Counted from the first letter of the stretch, positions 26,173-36,090 are shown. The stretch is DNA of 64,000 nt from an uncultured Prolixibacteraceae bacterium (GCA_913063265.1 CAJXZG010000009.1:33988-97987); one strand, 5' to 3'. Notes: generated by a model not told the origin, from the sequence alone. Program-made: numbers and translations.

Positions 26173-27243
26173 CTAGTTCTCAATTTGAATTAATGGAATA
26201 CTCACTCTGAAATAATTATCGTTATTAGTAACTATCATTTTTTTACCGGTTAAAAACTCATACCTCCCTGCCAGGTTTTTTAGTCCTGTTTTACTCGATT
26301 CCTCGGCTGTTTCCATGGGTTGAAGGTTGTTTTCTACAATTAACTCATAATCATCTGAAATGGCAATAACAATTTTTAAGGGTTTTGCTTTTGATAATTC
26401 GTTGTGTTTAATTGCATTTTCAACAAGAGTTTGTAACGAGAGTGGTATGACATTACCATCAACTTTTTCATTGATTATGATATCCACTTCGAGGGCTTCC
26501 CCAAAGCGTATTTGTTGCAGGAAAATGTACTTTTTAACAAAATCAATTTCTTCATGTAATGATAAAATATCCATATCCTTAAATTGAAGTACATTTCTGT
26601 AAAATAGAGAAAGTTCGCGGTTAAACTTTTTGGCTTTTTCACTGTCAATATCAATCAAACTTCCCAACACATTTAAACTGTTAAATAAAAAATGCGGATT
26701 GATCTGGTCTTGCAAAACCTTGTATTTTAAAGCTAAAGCTTCACTCTTTACTTGTTCTGTTTCTTTAACCTGTTCCCGCCAGGCTTTAAAGAATGAAATG
26801 GCATAAATTATTGATGCAATAATTACAAATATGATGTATTCTGCGATTATCGTTGCCCTGTTTGACACCCAGAACGTTTCCCAGTTTCTACCTAAAACTA
26901 CGATAAACCAGAACCAGTTTACTGTAAAAATTACAAAACTTGAATAGATTAAATGTAAAGACAATGCAGCCAGCACACTTTTAACAGGATTCTTAATCCA
27001 GTTGATGTAACGTTTTTCAAACCATCCAAAAAGATAACCATTAGCAAAGAGCGGTAACCCCAGTGAGATGCTGTAGCCGGCACCCCACAGATGTGCCACC
27101 AAGGAACGGTTTAAAGATCCTCCCATTAATACGGTAGTTATCAGTCCCATTAAAACCGATATCACAATGGCTATAATCCAGTTTGTTTTTGTAACTTTTT
27201 TCACAAACTTTCTGTTTTGAGATGTTTTTTGATTTTTCATCAA
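26173..27243 (-). CDS. LytS-type sensor histidine kinase
   Basis: A 356-residue membrane kinase with about four transmembrane helices in the first 155 residues and little extracytoplasmic sequence. The His_kinase motif is DQINPHFLFNSLN with His184, followed by a HATPase domain (LQTLVENAIKHNELSKAKP, then TGLKNLAGRYEFL). Two adjacent ATGs (27243, 27240) could start it. It phosphorylates the LytTR regulator encoded next. It lies about 50 bp after a TPR-like secreted protein gene and may sense something linked to the TonB-dependent receptor upstream. Confidence 0.93.
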   Translation of the reverse strand: MMKNQKTSQNRKFVKKVTKTNWIIAIVISVLMGLITTVLMGGSLNRSLVAHLWGAGYSISLGLPLFANGYLFGWFEKRYINWIKNPVKSVLAALSLHLIYSSFVIFTVNWFWFIVVLGRNWETFWVSNRATIIAEYIIFVIIASIIYAISFFKAWREQVKETEQVKSEALALKYKVLQDQINPHFLFNSLNVLGSLIDIDSEKAKKFNRELSLFYRNVLQFKDMDILSLHEEIDFVKKYIFLQQIRFGEALEVDIIINEKVDGNVIPLSLQTLVENAIKHNELSKAKPLKIVIAISDDYELIVENNLQPMETAEESSKTGLKNLAGRYEFLTGKKMIVTNNDNYFRVSIPLIQIEN

Positions 27244-27292
27244 GATAAAAATTTTAGCCGGCCCTGAGGTAACTTGTCTTTACATTTAATGA

Positions 27293-27925
27293 TTACGAAC
27301 ACTGTTTTAACAATTCACTGTTGTGTGCAGCTCCCCACGAAGGTAACAAATCATTTTCAGGCTGATAAGATTCAAACATTTTTGCTGCCTTCTCCAATTC
27401 GGGTTTTGCATTTTCTTTTCCTCCTCCGAACATTTTTGACGTATGATAAATATTACTTCCCCGCAAATAATATATTCGTGGATTTTGCGGATCTAATTTT
27501 TCAGCAACACCTATGGCTTCAGCTGCCAGTTTGGAGTATTTATAACCTTTACTCATGTCCGTTATTCTTAACTGATATACAAAAGCCTGCAGGGTAAATA
27601 TTTCAGATTGTTTTTGGAATTTTTTTGTAAGTTCATCTAAAATAGCCTGGGCTTTGTCAAGCTGGATGTGAGTATCTTCGTTGCCCATTTCATCAAAGAA
27701 TGTAGAGCGCAGGTAGGAATATGCAGCATAATATCCTGGCAACCACTCTTCCTTTTCGGTTTTTGCAATTCGTTCAAACTGGTTGGCAATATTTCCTAAT
27801 TCAACAGAGCTGGTAGATTTTTTCATTTTTTCAATATTCAATTTCATCACATCATGATAATTTGAAGAAAACACGGAGATTGAAATAAATGCCATTAAGA
27901 TTGTTAAGGTGAGATTCTTTTTCAT
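27293..27925 (-). CDS. Secreted TPR-like protein
   Basis: A 210-residue protein with a Sec signal peptide (about 1-20, ISISVFSS). The mature part is all helical with TPR-like repeats (EWLPGYYAAYSYLRST, EIFTLQAFVYQLRI, NPRIYYLRGSNIYHTS). TPR proteins mediate protein contacts; a periplasmic adaptor role with the neighbouring TonB-dependent receptor is only inferred from gene order. It is followed closely by the kinase/regulator pair. Confidence 0.75.
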   Translation of the reverse strand: MKKNLTLTILMAFISISVFSSNYHDVMKLNIEKMKKSTSSVELGNIANQFERIAKTEKEEWLPGYYAAYSYLRSTFFDEMGNEDTHIQLDKAQAILDELTKKFQKQSEIFTLQAFVYQLRITDMSKGYKYSKLAAEAIGVAEKLDPQNPRIYYLRGSNIYHTSKMFGGGKENAKPELEKAAKMFESYQPENDLLPSWGAAHNSELLKQCS

Positions 27926-28053
27926 TTTGTATAATTTTTTGATTAATAATTCTAATTCAAAATTGAGATAATACGGTTTGTTTTGAAATTGTTTGTTACC
28001 GAATTGTAGAAAACCGATGATGAATTGTAAAACATTGCTTATCTCCGAGTTTT

Positions 28054-30186
28054 TCAGAAATTCAGAAATAGCCCCAGAAAGACCATCCTTTTTAAATCAC
28101 GTTTAACCGGGATTAAAGAATAATTACCTTCTGCATCGGCTATTCCCGAAGGACGATAACTTAGCACATTGTCATTGCCTAAAACGTTATTTACAGAAAA
28201 ATATAAAACTGAATATTGATTCCCGATATAAAATATATGACTGAAATTGAGACTTAAATCGGAATACATATTTGTTCGCTCTCCGTTAAAAACTGAAGTA
28301 TTTGGATTATTATACGGACGTCCGCTTGCCATGGTAAACGACATGCCAACCTGAGTATTTATTTTGTTTAACCAGTATTTGGCAACCGTTGAAAGAGTAT
28401 GATCCGAGATAAAATAAGGAGTTGCACTTTCAGGGTAATTTTTGTATTTCCTTTTGGTATCAATAAAAGAGTAAGTTACCCAGTAATCAAAACCTTTTAT
28501 ACTTTTTCTGTCCCGCCAGAAAATGTCGAGTCCGCTTGCATAGCCATCGCCATTGTTTTGAATATTGGATGCCAGGTTATATGCTCCGTATTGCCAGGTA
28601 ATTAAATCGCTGTAGGTTTTATAATAGGCTTCAGCCCGAAATAATCTTTTGGAAACATTCCCAAACTGATAACTTAAAATGTAGTGCGTTGCCTTTTCAA
28701 AATCAAGCTTGTTTTTCAACTTTAAATAATCGGCTTGTGGCGTTTGATGATATAAACCCCATGCTGCAGAAAGCTGTGCCTTCTCTCCGGTTTTTATCGC
28801 TGCCGAAAAACGTGGAGCAACATTCCATTTATTCAGTAAGGTCGAGTATTCAGATCTGATTCCCGGCCGCACAGCAAAGTTTTTACTAAACTTGATTTCT
28901 GTTTCCAAAAAAGCTCCAAACAAATGGTCTTTAAAATCCATCGAATATTTTCCCCCCAGTTTTTCATTGTAATCTTGTTGGTAATCATTAAGGGTTTGAT
29001 TTGCGCCCCAGGTAATTTTAATTCCCTCAGAAACATCGTGGATGATTGAAAAACGGGTTTCTATAATGAACTCTTTTGTATTTACGTCATCCTCATCAAG
29101 ACCGATCTTATTATTTTGTAATGTGCTTGAAAACCCAATTTTATAGCAGGATTTTTCTGAAAAACAATCACGATAAAAAAGATTGGAATATACCGTGTTT
29201 CCTTTATTTGCCAATAACATGTTTTGTGTTTCAGTATTTACCGGAACATGATAAGCAAGTTTTCCCCAGTCTGTTGTGATATAAGCTTTAAACAATCCTG
29301 TTGACCTTGTTTTCTGACGAAATATTGCAGTAGCATTGGCTGCTTCAACCGGTTTTTCCCAATCGATGGAGCTATTAAAAATTTTGTCGTAAAGTGCCAG
29401 ATTCGTGTAGCTACCCGAAAGAGTTAGTGAAGTATTTTGCCATCTTTTTGTGGTATTGGCCTCGGCTCCAACCGACATTAATGAAATACCTGAAACATCT
29501 TCCGCTGCCAAATCATTCGAATTTAAAACCAGTACCGAAGAAAGTGCTTGTCCGTATTCGGCAGAATAACCCCCAGAATTAAACATCACCCCACTAAAAA
29601 GTGAAGGAGCAAATCGTCCACGCGTTGCCACATCCGGAGTTTTAGAATAATAGGGTTTAGCAGCAAGTAATCCGTCAATATAAGTTTGAGTTTCGTAAGA
29701 ATCTCCTCCACGAACCAGCAATCGTCCGTCATCAGCAGCTGTCTGTGTGCCCGGCATGGTTCTCATGGCTGCCATAATATCGCCATTGGCAGTTGGGGTT
29801 GTATAAATATCCAGTGGCTCCATTACAGAAGCTCTTTTTTCATCGCCGGCTGCAAAATTCCCGGCTGTAATGGTTACTGCGTCAAGAGTATTTACGCTTT
29901 CTTTTAAAATTATATTTATCTCTTCATTATTTGGGATAGAAATCTCTTCCTCCCACATTTTATATCCAATAAAAGTGGCTTTAAGTTTTTGGTTCCCATT
30001 TTTACTGCTTATAAATTCGAACTTGCCATCACCATTTGTACTTCCTCCTTCATAGGTGTTTTCGATATAAATATTTACACCCGGCAGTGGTTCACCTTTT
30101 TCAGTAACTACTTTCCCAAAGATTGTGTTTTGAGCCTGAACTTTAAAAAAGATAAAAAGAAAAAGAATAGTTAAAATTGTTTTCAT
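28054..30186 (-). CDS. TonB-dependent receptor with carboxypeptidase-like N-terminal domain
   Basis: A 710-residue outer-membrane receptor: signal peptide ending VQAQ (about 18), carboxypeptidase-regulatory-like domain (FGKVVTEKGEPLPGVNIYIE, about 22-105), plug domain (about 115-225, with LLVRGGDSYETQTYIDGLL and GGYSAEYGQALSSVL), and a beta-barrel ending in FLGLFLNF. It is shorter than SusC proteins and has no SusD neighbour, so it belongs to the other class of Bacteroidota TonB receptors (metals, cofactors, peptides or small glycans). It is the first gene of a minus-strand block with a TPR protein and a LytS/LytTR pair. Confidence 0.92.
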   Translation of the reverse strand: MKTILTILFLFIFFKVQAQNTIFGKVVTEKGEPLPGVNIYIENTYEGGSTNGDGKFEFISSKNGNQKLKATFIGYKMWEEEISIPNNEEINIILKESVNTLDAVTITAGNFAAGDEKRASVMEPLDIYTTPTANGDIMAAMRTMPGTQTAADDGRLLVRGGDSYETQTYIDGLLAAKPYYSKTPDVATRGRFAPSLFSGVMFNSGGYSAEYGQALSSVLVLNSNDLAAEDVSGISLMSVGAEANTTKRWQNTSLTLSGSYTNLALYDKIFNSSIDWEKPVEAANATAIFRQKTRSTGLFKAYITTDWGKLAYHVPVNTETQNMLLANKGNTVYSNLFYRDCFSEKSCYKIGFSSTLQNNKIGLDEDDVNTKEFIIETRFSIIHDVSEGIKITWGANQTLNDYQQDYNEKLGGKYSMDFKDHLFGAFLETEIKFSKNFAVRPGIRSEYSTLLNKWNVAPRFSAAIKTGEKAQLSAAWGLYHQTPQADYLKLKNKLDFEKATHYILSYQFGNVSKRLFRAEAYYKTYSDLITWQYGAYNLASNIQNNGDGYASGLDIFWRDRKSIKGFDYWVTYSFIDTKRKYKNYPESATPYFISDHTLSTVAKYWLNKINTQVGMSFTMASGRPYNNPNTSVFNGERTNMYSDLSLNFSHIFYIGNQYSVLYFSVNNVLGNDNVLSYRPSGIADAEGNYSLIPVKRDLKRMVFLGLFLNF

Positions 30187-30556
30187 GGTTACATTCTGAT
30201 GTTATTTTTTTCTTTAGTACAAATTGATAGTTCAAAATTCCCATGAAATTTTTCACCAATAAAAAGATGCTTACTGAATTGTGGAATTATGGTGATGAAC
30301 TGATATGAAAATATCGGATTTTTGAATTTATAATCTTAGATTGAATGAATTACGGAGCGTCAAAAGAGACAGTTATCAGTAAAAGATTAGCGGTTCTGAA
30401 AATATTTTTTGTACACCCATAAGAATTTGTTAAATCAATTTGAACTTCTTGATTGTTATTCTTTTAATGATGTAAAAAAAGATACTTTTGTCCGACTATT
30501 TATGAGTATGATTGTACACTCACAGATAAAAATGAAACTTAAAAAAACAAAATAAA
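30187..30556. other. Divergent intergenic region, TonB receptor/gpmI
   Basis: A 370-bp gap with no gene found. It holds a TACTTTTG box (30483-30490) facing gpmI. I see no convincing promoter for the minus-strand receptor and no RNA gene. Confidence 0.5.
30483..30490 (+). promoter_or_regulatory. Candidate -7 box for gpmI
   Basis: TACTTTTG matches TAnnTTTG and would start transcription about 60 bp before the gpmI ATG. TTG words upstream (30449, 30453) are 27-31 bp away, too far for a standard -33 element. Confidence 0.4.
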
Positions 30557-32086
30557 ATGGCTGATACACAAAAAACATTATTGATGATACTTGACGGATG
30601 GGGAATTGGCAATGGCTCAAAGAGTGACATTGTTGCAACTGCACCCACTCCATTTATGGATTCATTACTCGATAAATATCCACATTCGCAGTTGCTTGCC
30701 AGTGGAGAGAATGTTGGTTTGCCCGACGGTCAGATGGGAAACTCGGAAGTGGGTCACCTGAATATTGGTGCCGGCAGAGTTTTATACCAGGATATGGTAA
30801 AAATTACACGTGCCATTAAAGACAAATCATTGTGGGAAAATCCGCAAATTTTAAAAGCATACAATTATGCTAAAGAAAACAACAAAAAAGTTCATTTGAT
30901 TGGATTGATTGGCCCCGGTGGAGTGCATTCTTTAAGCAAACACATGGTAGCGCTGGCCCAGATTGCAACGGATATGGGATTGCAGGATATTTTTGTACAT
31001 GGTTTAACTGATGGGCGTGATACAGATCCCCGTTCAGGTTATGGATTTATTAAAAATGACTTAAAAGATCTGGAGTCCACCAATGCAAAATTTGCTTCTA
31101 TTATAGGTCGCTATTATGGCATGGACCGTGATAATAACTTCGACCGGTTAAAACTTGCTTATGATTTATATACCCAGGGGAAAGGTGAAAAATCAACCGA
31201 TGTTTTGGCTACGGTAAAAGCCTCTTACGATTCAGGCGTAACAGACGAATTCCTGAAACCAATCGTAATGGTTGATAATAATGGTGAACCATTGGCAAAA
31301 ATAGAAGAGGGAGATGTGGTAATCTGCTTTAATTTCCGTACCGATCGTTTGCGTCAGACGACAATTGCTTTTACACAAAAAAACCTTCCCGAGTATGGTA
31401 TGCACACCATGAATTTGCAATGGTATACCATGACCACTTACAAGGCCGATTTTAAAGGCATTCATGTAATTTTTGAAAAAGAAAATGTAACCAATACCAT
31501 GGGTGAAGTGGTTTCAAAAGCCGGATTAAAACAAATTCGAATTGCTGAAACAGAAAAATATGCACACGTAACATTCTTTTTTAGTGGTGGCCGCGAAGAT
31601 GAATTTGATGGAGAAAGTCGTATTCTGATTCCATCTCCAAAGGTGCCTACCTATGATCTTCAGCCCGAAATGTCGGCTCCTGAAGTTAGAGATGCAATTG
31701 TACCAAAACTTGAAAACGGAGAAGCTGATTTTGTCTGTTTGAATTTTGCTAACGGCGATATGGTTGGGCATACAGGTGTTTACGAAGCTGTTTACAAAGC
31801 GGTTGAAGCAGTAGATGCTTGTGTAAAAGATGTAGTTGCCGCAGCTCAAAAAGGCGGGTATGATGTAATGATAATTGCCGACCATGGAAACGCTGATAAT
31901 GCAGTAAATGAAGATGGCTCGGAAAATACAGCCCACTCCCTGAATCCTGTGCCCTGTATCTTTGTTTCAAATAAAGAAGGTATTTCACTTGACAATGGAA
32001 TTTTGGCAGATGTTGCACCTACGCTGTTAAATGTTATGGGATTGGAAGTTCCCGCAGAAATGACAGGAAAAAACCTTATTAAATAA
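30557..32086 (+). CDS. gpmI: 2,3-bisphosphoglycerate-independent phosphoglycerate mutase
   Basis: A 509-residue Mn-dependent glycolytic enzyme interconverting 3- and 2-phosphoglycerate. The alkaline-phosphatase-type fold starts LLMILDGWGIG; the nucleophile is Ser63 in GNSEVGHLNIG. Other blocks are HGLTDGRDTDPRSG, IGRYYGMDRDNNFDR, FNFRTDRLRQ, and the metal site IADHGNADNA and NTAHSLNPVPC. Full family length. Monocistronic, with a hairpin repeat after it. Confidence 0.97.
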   Translation: MADTQKTLLMILDGWGIGNGSKSDIVATAPTPFMDSLLDKYPHSQLLASGENVGLPDGQMGNSEVGHLNIGAGRVLYQDMVKITRAIKDKSLWENPQILKAYNYAKENNKKVHLIGLIGPGGVHSLSKHMVALAQIATDMGLQDIFVHGLTDGRDTDPRSGYGFIKNDLKDLESTNAKFASIIGRYYGMDRDNNFDRLKLAYDLYTQGKGEKSTDVLATVKASYDSGVTDEFLKPIVMVDNNGEPLAKIEEGDVVICFNFRTDRLRQTTIAFTQKNLPEYGMHTMNLQWYTMTTYKADFKGIHVIFEKENVTNTMGEVVSKAGLKQIRIAETEKYAHVTFFFSGGREDEFDGESRILIPSPKVPTYDLQPEMSAPEVRDAIVPKLENGEADFVCLNFANGDMVGHTGVYEAVYKAVEAVDACVKDVVAAAQKGGYDVMIIADHGNADNAVNEDGSENTAHSLNPVPCIFVSNKEGISLDNGILADVAPTLLNVMGLEVPAEMTGKNLIK

Positions 32087-32096
32087 TTCTCAAAAA

Positions 32097-32203
32097 ACAA
32101 ATGCCAAAAATTCAAATAAATTTCAAAATCTAATTTTCAAATCTCAAACGTTTGTAGTTTGTAAATTAGTAATTGGAATTTATTTGAAATTTGGTTTTTG
32201 AAA
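32097..32203. repeat. Large imperfect inverted repeat (AT-rich hairpin)
   Basis: The left half (32097-32150) and the right half (32151-32203) are about 75% reverse-complementary, sharing CCAAA, TTCAAATAAATT, CTAATTT and CAAACG around the central CAAACGTTTG. It lies between gpmI and the DUF3109 gene. It could act as a terminator-like or mRNA-stabilising structure, or be a dispersed repeat. Confidence 0.6.
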
Positions 32204-32220
32204 TTTGAAGTTTCTCATCT

Positions 32221-32796
32221 ATGATTGAAATTGGCCGTACCATATTAAGTCGCGATATTTTTGAACAGCAATTTCTTTGTGATTTGTTAAAATGCAAAGG
32301 AGCTTGTTGTATTGAAGGTGATTCAGGTGCGCCGCTAACCAGGGAAGAAGCCGAAAAGATTGCAGAAGAATACCCAAAGTTCAAAGATTATCTTTCTGAA
32401 ATAAATCAAAATGAGATAAAAGAACAGGGTTTTTCGGTGATTGACAAAGATGGTGATTTGGTAACTCCTCTTCATAATAATCAGGAGTGTGCGTACACTT
32501 ATACCAATGAAAAAGGAATTCTAAAGTGTGCCATTGAAAAGGCATATTCAGAAGGGAAAACAGATTTTCGTAAACCTTTGTCGTGTCACTTATTTCCAGT
32601 CAGAATTACGGAATACAAAAATTATGATGCCGTTAATTACCAGCAACTGGCCATTTGTATTCCGGGTAAAGAATGTGGCAAAGTAAACAAACTTCCTCTT
32701 TACAAATTTTTAAAAGAGCCGCTTATCAGAAAATATGGAGAAGCGTGGTACGAGGAAGTTGAAGCTACTGCCGATTTTCTTGAAAAGAAAAAATAA
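32221..32796 (+). CDS. DUF3109 family protein
   Basis: A 191-residue protein matching the DUF3109 pattern: IGRTILSRDIFEQQFLCDLL, then CKGACCIEGDSGAPLT with closely spaced Cys, a Cys in NNQECAYTY and KCAIEKAY, and SCHLFPVRI followed by CIPGKECGK. The Cys spacing resembles YkgJ/metal-cluster-binding proteins, so iron-sulfur or zinc binding is likely. Function is not established. It is cytosolic and preceded by the inverted repeat at 32097-32203. Confidence 0.85.
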   Translation: MIEIGRTILSRDIFEQQFLCDLLKCKGACCIEGDSGAPLTREEAEKIAEEYPKFKDYLSEINQNEIKEQGFSVIDKDGDLVTPLHNNQECAYTYTNEKGILKCAIEKAYSEGKTDFRKPLSCHLFPVRITEYKNYDAVNYQQLAICIPGKECGKVNKLPLYKFLKEPLIRKYGEAWYEEVEATADFLEKKK

Positions 32797-32979
32797 ATCC
32801 AATACAACTCTTCGGATAAATATGTGATTTGTTTCACGAACATAAGAAAGTTATCGGTCCCAGTATCAGTAATTCTCACACTACAAAATACTATCGTTTT
32901 TCAAGAACTTAGCATTTTTACGCGTTTTCAATTTTGCGCTCTTTGCGTGAAAAATAAAACCAGTGTTCTATTGTTTTAT

Positions 32980-33036
32980 GGCTTCATGCTTCTGTGCTTC
33001 CTACTTCGTGCTTCTTGCTTCTAACTTCCAACTTCT
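32980..33036. repeat. Heptad array (TGCTTCT/AACTTCC type)
   Basis: About eight 7-bp units, for example TGCTTCC, TACTTCG, TGCTTCT, TGCTTCT, AACTTCC, AACTTCT, with one 1-bp phase slip. It ends 3 bp from the stop codon of the minus-strand sulfatase. Confidence 0.75.
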
Positions 33037-33038
33037 TT

Positions 33039-34940
33039 CTACCAGGCAAAATCTACAGGATACTCATCAGGATCTAAACCCCATTTGTCAATCAGCCATT
33101 TAGCTGCCCGCATGTCATATTTATTCCTGGTATTTGATTCCGCATTTTCTATCATATCTATAACGCCCTCGATTATCTCAGGACTTTTCTCATCGATACA
33201 ATCAATCACATTTAAAGCATAACAACGCGCAAATTCATTTGGATTTTTTAAAACTGAAAGTAATGCAGTTTTGGCAATTTCTTTTTCTCCCAGGTTGTAA
33301 AGTGCTTCAGCAGCAACCGAAACTACACTCGCCGATTTATCTTTTAATGTGTTTTTAAGTGTCTCTTTTTCAGCATTAGCTTTTTCACCTAAAATCAACA
33401 TACCTGAAGCTCCCCAATAACGAACTGCACTTTCTTCACTTTGCAAATAATTCTTCAAAGTCTCCAGGTTTGAAACTTCCCCAAGAGTAGCTATTTCAGC
33501 TGCATTCATAATTTCTTCAAGGTTTACTTTTCCTGACCTCATGTAATCGTAAATGGACTCATTACCTACCCTTTCAACCCTGTCCGCTTCCGGTAAAAAA
33601 CCTGTGTCATAAATACGGGTCACCCATTCCTTGTTTGCCGCACGCATACGTTCTAAAACATCAGCATAATTTTTATCCTTGGCAAGATTGTTAACTTCCC
33701 ATGGATCATTTTCTGTATCATATAATTCCTCTACAGGTTTTGTCTCCCAGAAAATGCTTTGTATTTCGTTACATTCACCATTCAAATACGCTTTTTCCCA
33801 TGAAACAATTGAAGGAGCCCGCCATAAGTATTCAAGATGTTGTCCATAAACTCTGTAAGGCATATAATTTCTTATATATCTGTATTTCTGGTCGCGCACG
33901 GCACGACTCATATCATACCTTTCATCCATTCTGCCACGAAACATAAATGCATATTCAGGATCTGCTGTTTTTTGTTTTCCTAAAAAAGCACTTCCCTGAA
34001 GATATTCAGGTATTTCAATTCCGGTTATACTTAGCAAAGTAGGAACCAAATCGACAAAGCTGATAAGTCGGTCAACCCTGGAGCCTACTTTCTTCTCTGG
34101 AAACAGATATTTATATTTTTCCGGGATTCTAACAATAAAAGGCACCCTTGTACCCGATTCGTAAACATATCTTTTACTTCGGGCAAGTACACCACCATGG
34201 TCGCCATAGTAAAATACAATTGTATTTTCTGCCAGACCGGCCTCTTCCAGTTCTTTAAGCCATTTTCCAATTTGAGCATCCATATCTTCCACTTTATCAT
34301 AGTATTGTGCCCAATCATGTTTCATTTCCTTAGTTGCCGGATGATGTGGCGGAATCGGAACCTCATCCGGACTATGCCTTAATTCCTCACTTGGAATAGA
34401 TTTGTGTATACAACTTTCATGAGAAATAGTTGTATTAAATACAGCAAAAAACGGTTGCCCATCCTTACGATTTTTATAATGAGCTTTGTTATTGCACTCA
34501 TCCCAGACACTTTTATCATCGAAATTTCCAATATTGTAATCTGTTTTTGAATTGTTAGTGCAGTAATAACCTAATTCACGTAGATATTCCGGATAAGTTT
34601 TTACGAGATCTGATTTGGGATATCTGCTTCTCATATGCTCATTTCCCCCTGAACAGGCATAAACTCCTGTTAATATTGTGTTACGTGTTGGAGCACAAAC
34701 CGGAGCATTGGCATAGGCGTGGGTGTACAAAAATCCTTCTGAAGCCAGTTTGTCGAGGTTAGGTGTAGTGGCAAATTCATCGCCGTAACAACCTAAAAAC
34801 GGACTGTTGTCTTCACTGGTTAGCCATAAAATATTAGGTAATTCATCAGGAATATTCTCTGTTTTACACTTTGGGAATAATATTGCAGATACGATTAAAA
34901 ATAAAAATAAAGCGAAATGTTTATGCAGATTGATTCTCAT
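33039..34940 (-). CDS. Formylglycine-dependent sulfatase with C-terminal HEAT-like region
   Basis: A 633-residue secreted sulfatase. A hydrophobic signal (about 8-24) ends in FPKC, a poor lipobox, so lipidation is doubtful. The alkaline-phosphatase-type sulfatase domain (about 34-460) has the formylglycine motif Cys82-Ala-Pro-Thr-Arg86, metal residues in SEDNSP and YYGDHGG, and the family block NLAKDKNYADVLERM late. Residues about 490-610 look like HEAT/armadillo-like repeats (AVRYWGASGMLILGE, SVVSVAAEALYNLGE, FARCYALNVID). It needs an anSME-type maturase, not in this window. Sulfated polysaccharide or other sulfate ester substrate; not predictable. Confidence 0.92.
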   Translation of the reverse strand: MRINLHKHFALFLFLIVSAILFPKCKTENIPDELPNILWLTSEDNSPFLGCYGDEFATTPNLDKLASEGFLYTHAYANAPVCAPTRNTILTGVYACSGGNEHMRSRYPKSDLVKTYPEYLRELGYYCTNNSKTDYNIGNFDDKSVWDECNNKAHYKNRKDGQPFFAVFNTTISHESCIHKSIPSEELRHSPDEVPIPPHHPATKEMKHDWAQYYDKVEDMDAQIGKWLKELEEAGLAENTIVFYYGDHGGVLARSKRYVYESGTRVPFIVRIPEKYKYLFPEKKVGSRVDRLISFVDLVPTLLSITGIEIPEYLQGSAFLGKQKTADPEYAFMFRGRMDERYDMSRAVRDQKYRYIRNYMPYRVYGQHLEYLWRAPSIVSWEKAYLNGECNEIQSIFWETKPVEELYDTENDPWEVNNLAKDKNYADVLERMRAANKEWVTRIYDTGFLPEADRVERVGNESIYDYMRSGKVNLEEIMNAAEIATLGEVSNLETLKNYLQSEESAVRYWGASGMLILGEKANAEKETLKNTLKDKSASVVSVAAEALYNLGEKEIAKTALLSVLKNPNEFARCYALNVIDCIDEKSPEIIEGVIDMIENAESNTRNKYDMRAAKWLIDKWGLDPDEYPVDFAW

Positions 34941-35003
34941 TTGTATAGGTTTAAATTGATTAATTCCGGGTAAAATTAATATTTTGAATTGAACTTCCTT
35001 TTA

Positions 35004-35393
35004 TTATGACATGATTTCAACTCTGTTTCCATCGGGATCTAAAACTACACTTTCGTAATATCCATCACCTGTTGTTCTTGGCTCGCTAACCACTTTGTAA
35101 CCATCCTTTTTTAAAGTTTCAGTTAAGCGATTCACTTTTTCTTTTGAACCAACATTAATCGCAAAATGTATAATTCCGATAAATTGTTTAACCGAGTCGT
35201 TTTTTGAGGATGGTATTCTTGGCATTTCCATAATCTCCAGACGACAATCTCCATCGAAGGTTAAAAAATAAGACATAAATTCTTTTGAATGATTGTGGTA
35301 AATTTCTGTACTTGAAGCATCAAAATAGTGAATATAGAAATTCCTCATTCCTTCCAGATTTCTTGTCCATATGGCGATATGATCTATTCTCAT
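35004..35393 (-). CDS. VOC (glyoxalase/bleomycin-resistance) family protein
   Basis: A 129-residue single-domain protein with paired beta-alpha-beta-beta-beta modules (MRIDHIAIWTRNLEGMRNFY, IIHFAINVGSKEKVNRL). Metal-ligand candidates are His5, Glu in CRLEIME, His in GIIHFAI and the terminal Glu in GNRVEIM. The pattern DHIAIWTRNLE and DPDGNRVEI is typical of dioxygenase/lyase-like VOC members. Exact reaction unknown; cytosolic. Confidence 0.85.
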   Translation of the reverse strand: MRIDHIAIWTRNLEGMRNFYIHYFDASSTEIYHNHSKEFMSYFLTFDGDCRLEIMEMPRIPSSKNDSVKQFIGIIHFAINVGSKEKVNRLTETLKKDGYKVVSEPRTTGDGYYESVVLDPDGNRVEIMS

Positions 35394-35442
35394 TTCGACA
35401 TTTTTTTAGTTGTTTTATCCAAATAGCTTTAATATAAACTCT

Positions 35443-36090
35443 TCAGGCATCAGAGTTTTTCCATTCATTAAAAAACTGCTCTAAAAACTGTTCCATAAAT
35501 TTATGTCGTTTTTTTGCTATTTCAATGGCTGTTGCCGTATTTAACCTATTTTTTAGCAACAATAGTTTTTCATAAAAATGATTAATCGTTGGTGCTTTGC
35601 CATTTTTGTAACTTTCAAAGGTTTTGTGTAATTCGGGTTTTACTTCAGGAAGGTAAATAGGTCTGTTTTTATTTCCTCCGTATGCAAAAGTTCTTGCAAT
35701 ACCAATTGCTCCAATAGCATCAAGCCTATCTGCATCCTGTACAATTGCAGCTTCAATCGTCGTTACCCTTGTTTCAACACTTGCGCCTTTAAAAGATACC
35801 TGTTCGATTATTTCAAGAATCAGTTGTGTGTCTTTTACGTTAATTTTAAGCTTTTTCAACCAGTCGCGAGCTTTGTTACTCTCTTGATTTTGAACCAGTT
35901 TCCAGTCATCAACATCGTGTAGCAGTGCGGCCATCTCAACAATAAATCGGTTTCCACCTTCTTTTTCAGAAATTTTTATTGAAAGGTTTCGTACCCGGTT
36001 AATGTGCCACCAATCGTGCCCCGAACTGTCTTTTTCAAATAAATTTTGTACAAATTTCTCAGTTTGTTTTATCGCCTCTGTTTCGAACAT
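35443..36090 (-). CDS. HD-domain phosphohydrolase
   Basis: A 215-residue cytosolic protein of the YedJ/uncharacterised HD group. Metal-binding HD residues are visible as HDWWHINRVRN (first His), ALLHDVDDWK (His-Asp) and VQDADRLDAIGAIGIARTF (distal Asp). The family dephosphorylates nucleotides or related substrates. It is transcribed in the same direction as the VOC protein, about 50 bp apart. Confidence 0.9.
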   Translation of the reverse strand: MFETEAIKQTEKFVQNLFEKDSSGHDWWHINRVRNLSIKISEKEGGNRFIVEMAALLHDVDDWKLVQNQESNKARDWLKKLKINVKDTQLILEIIEQVSFKGASVETRVTTIEAAIVQDADRLDAIGAIGIARTFAYGGNKNRPIYLPEVKPELHKTFESYKNGKAPTINHFYEKLLLLKNRLNTATAIEIAKKRHKFMEQFLEQFFNEWKNSDA

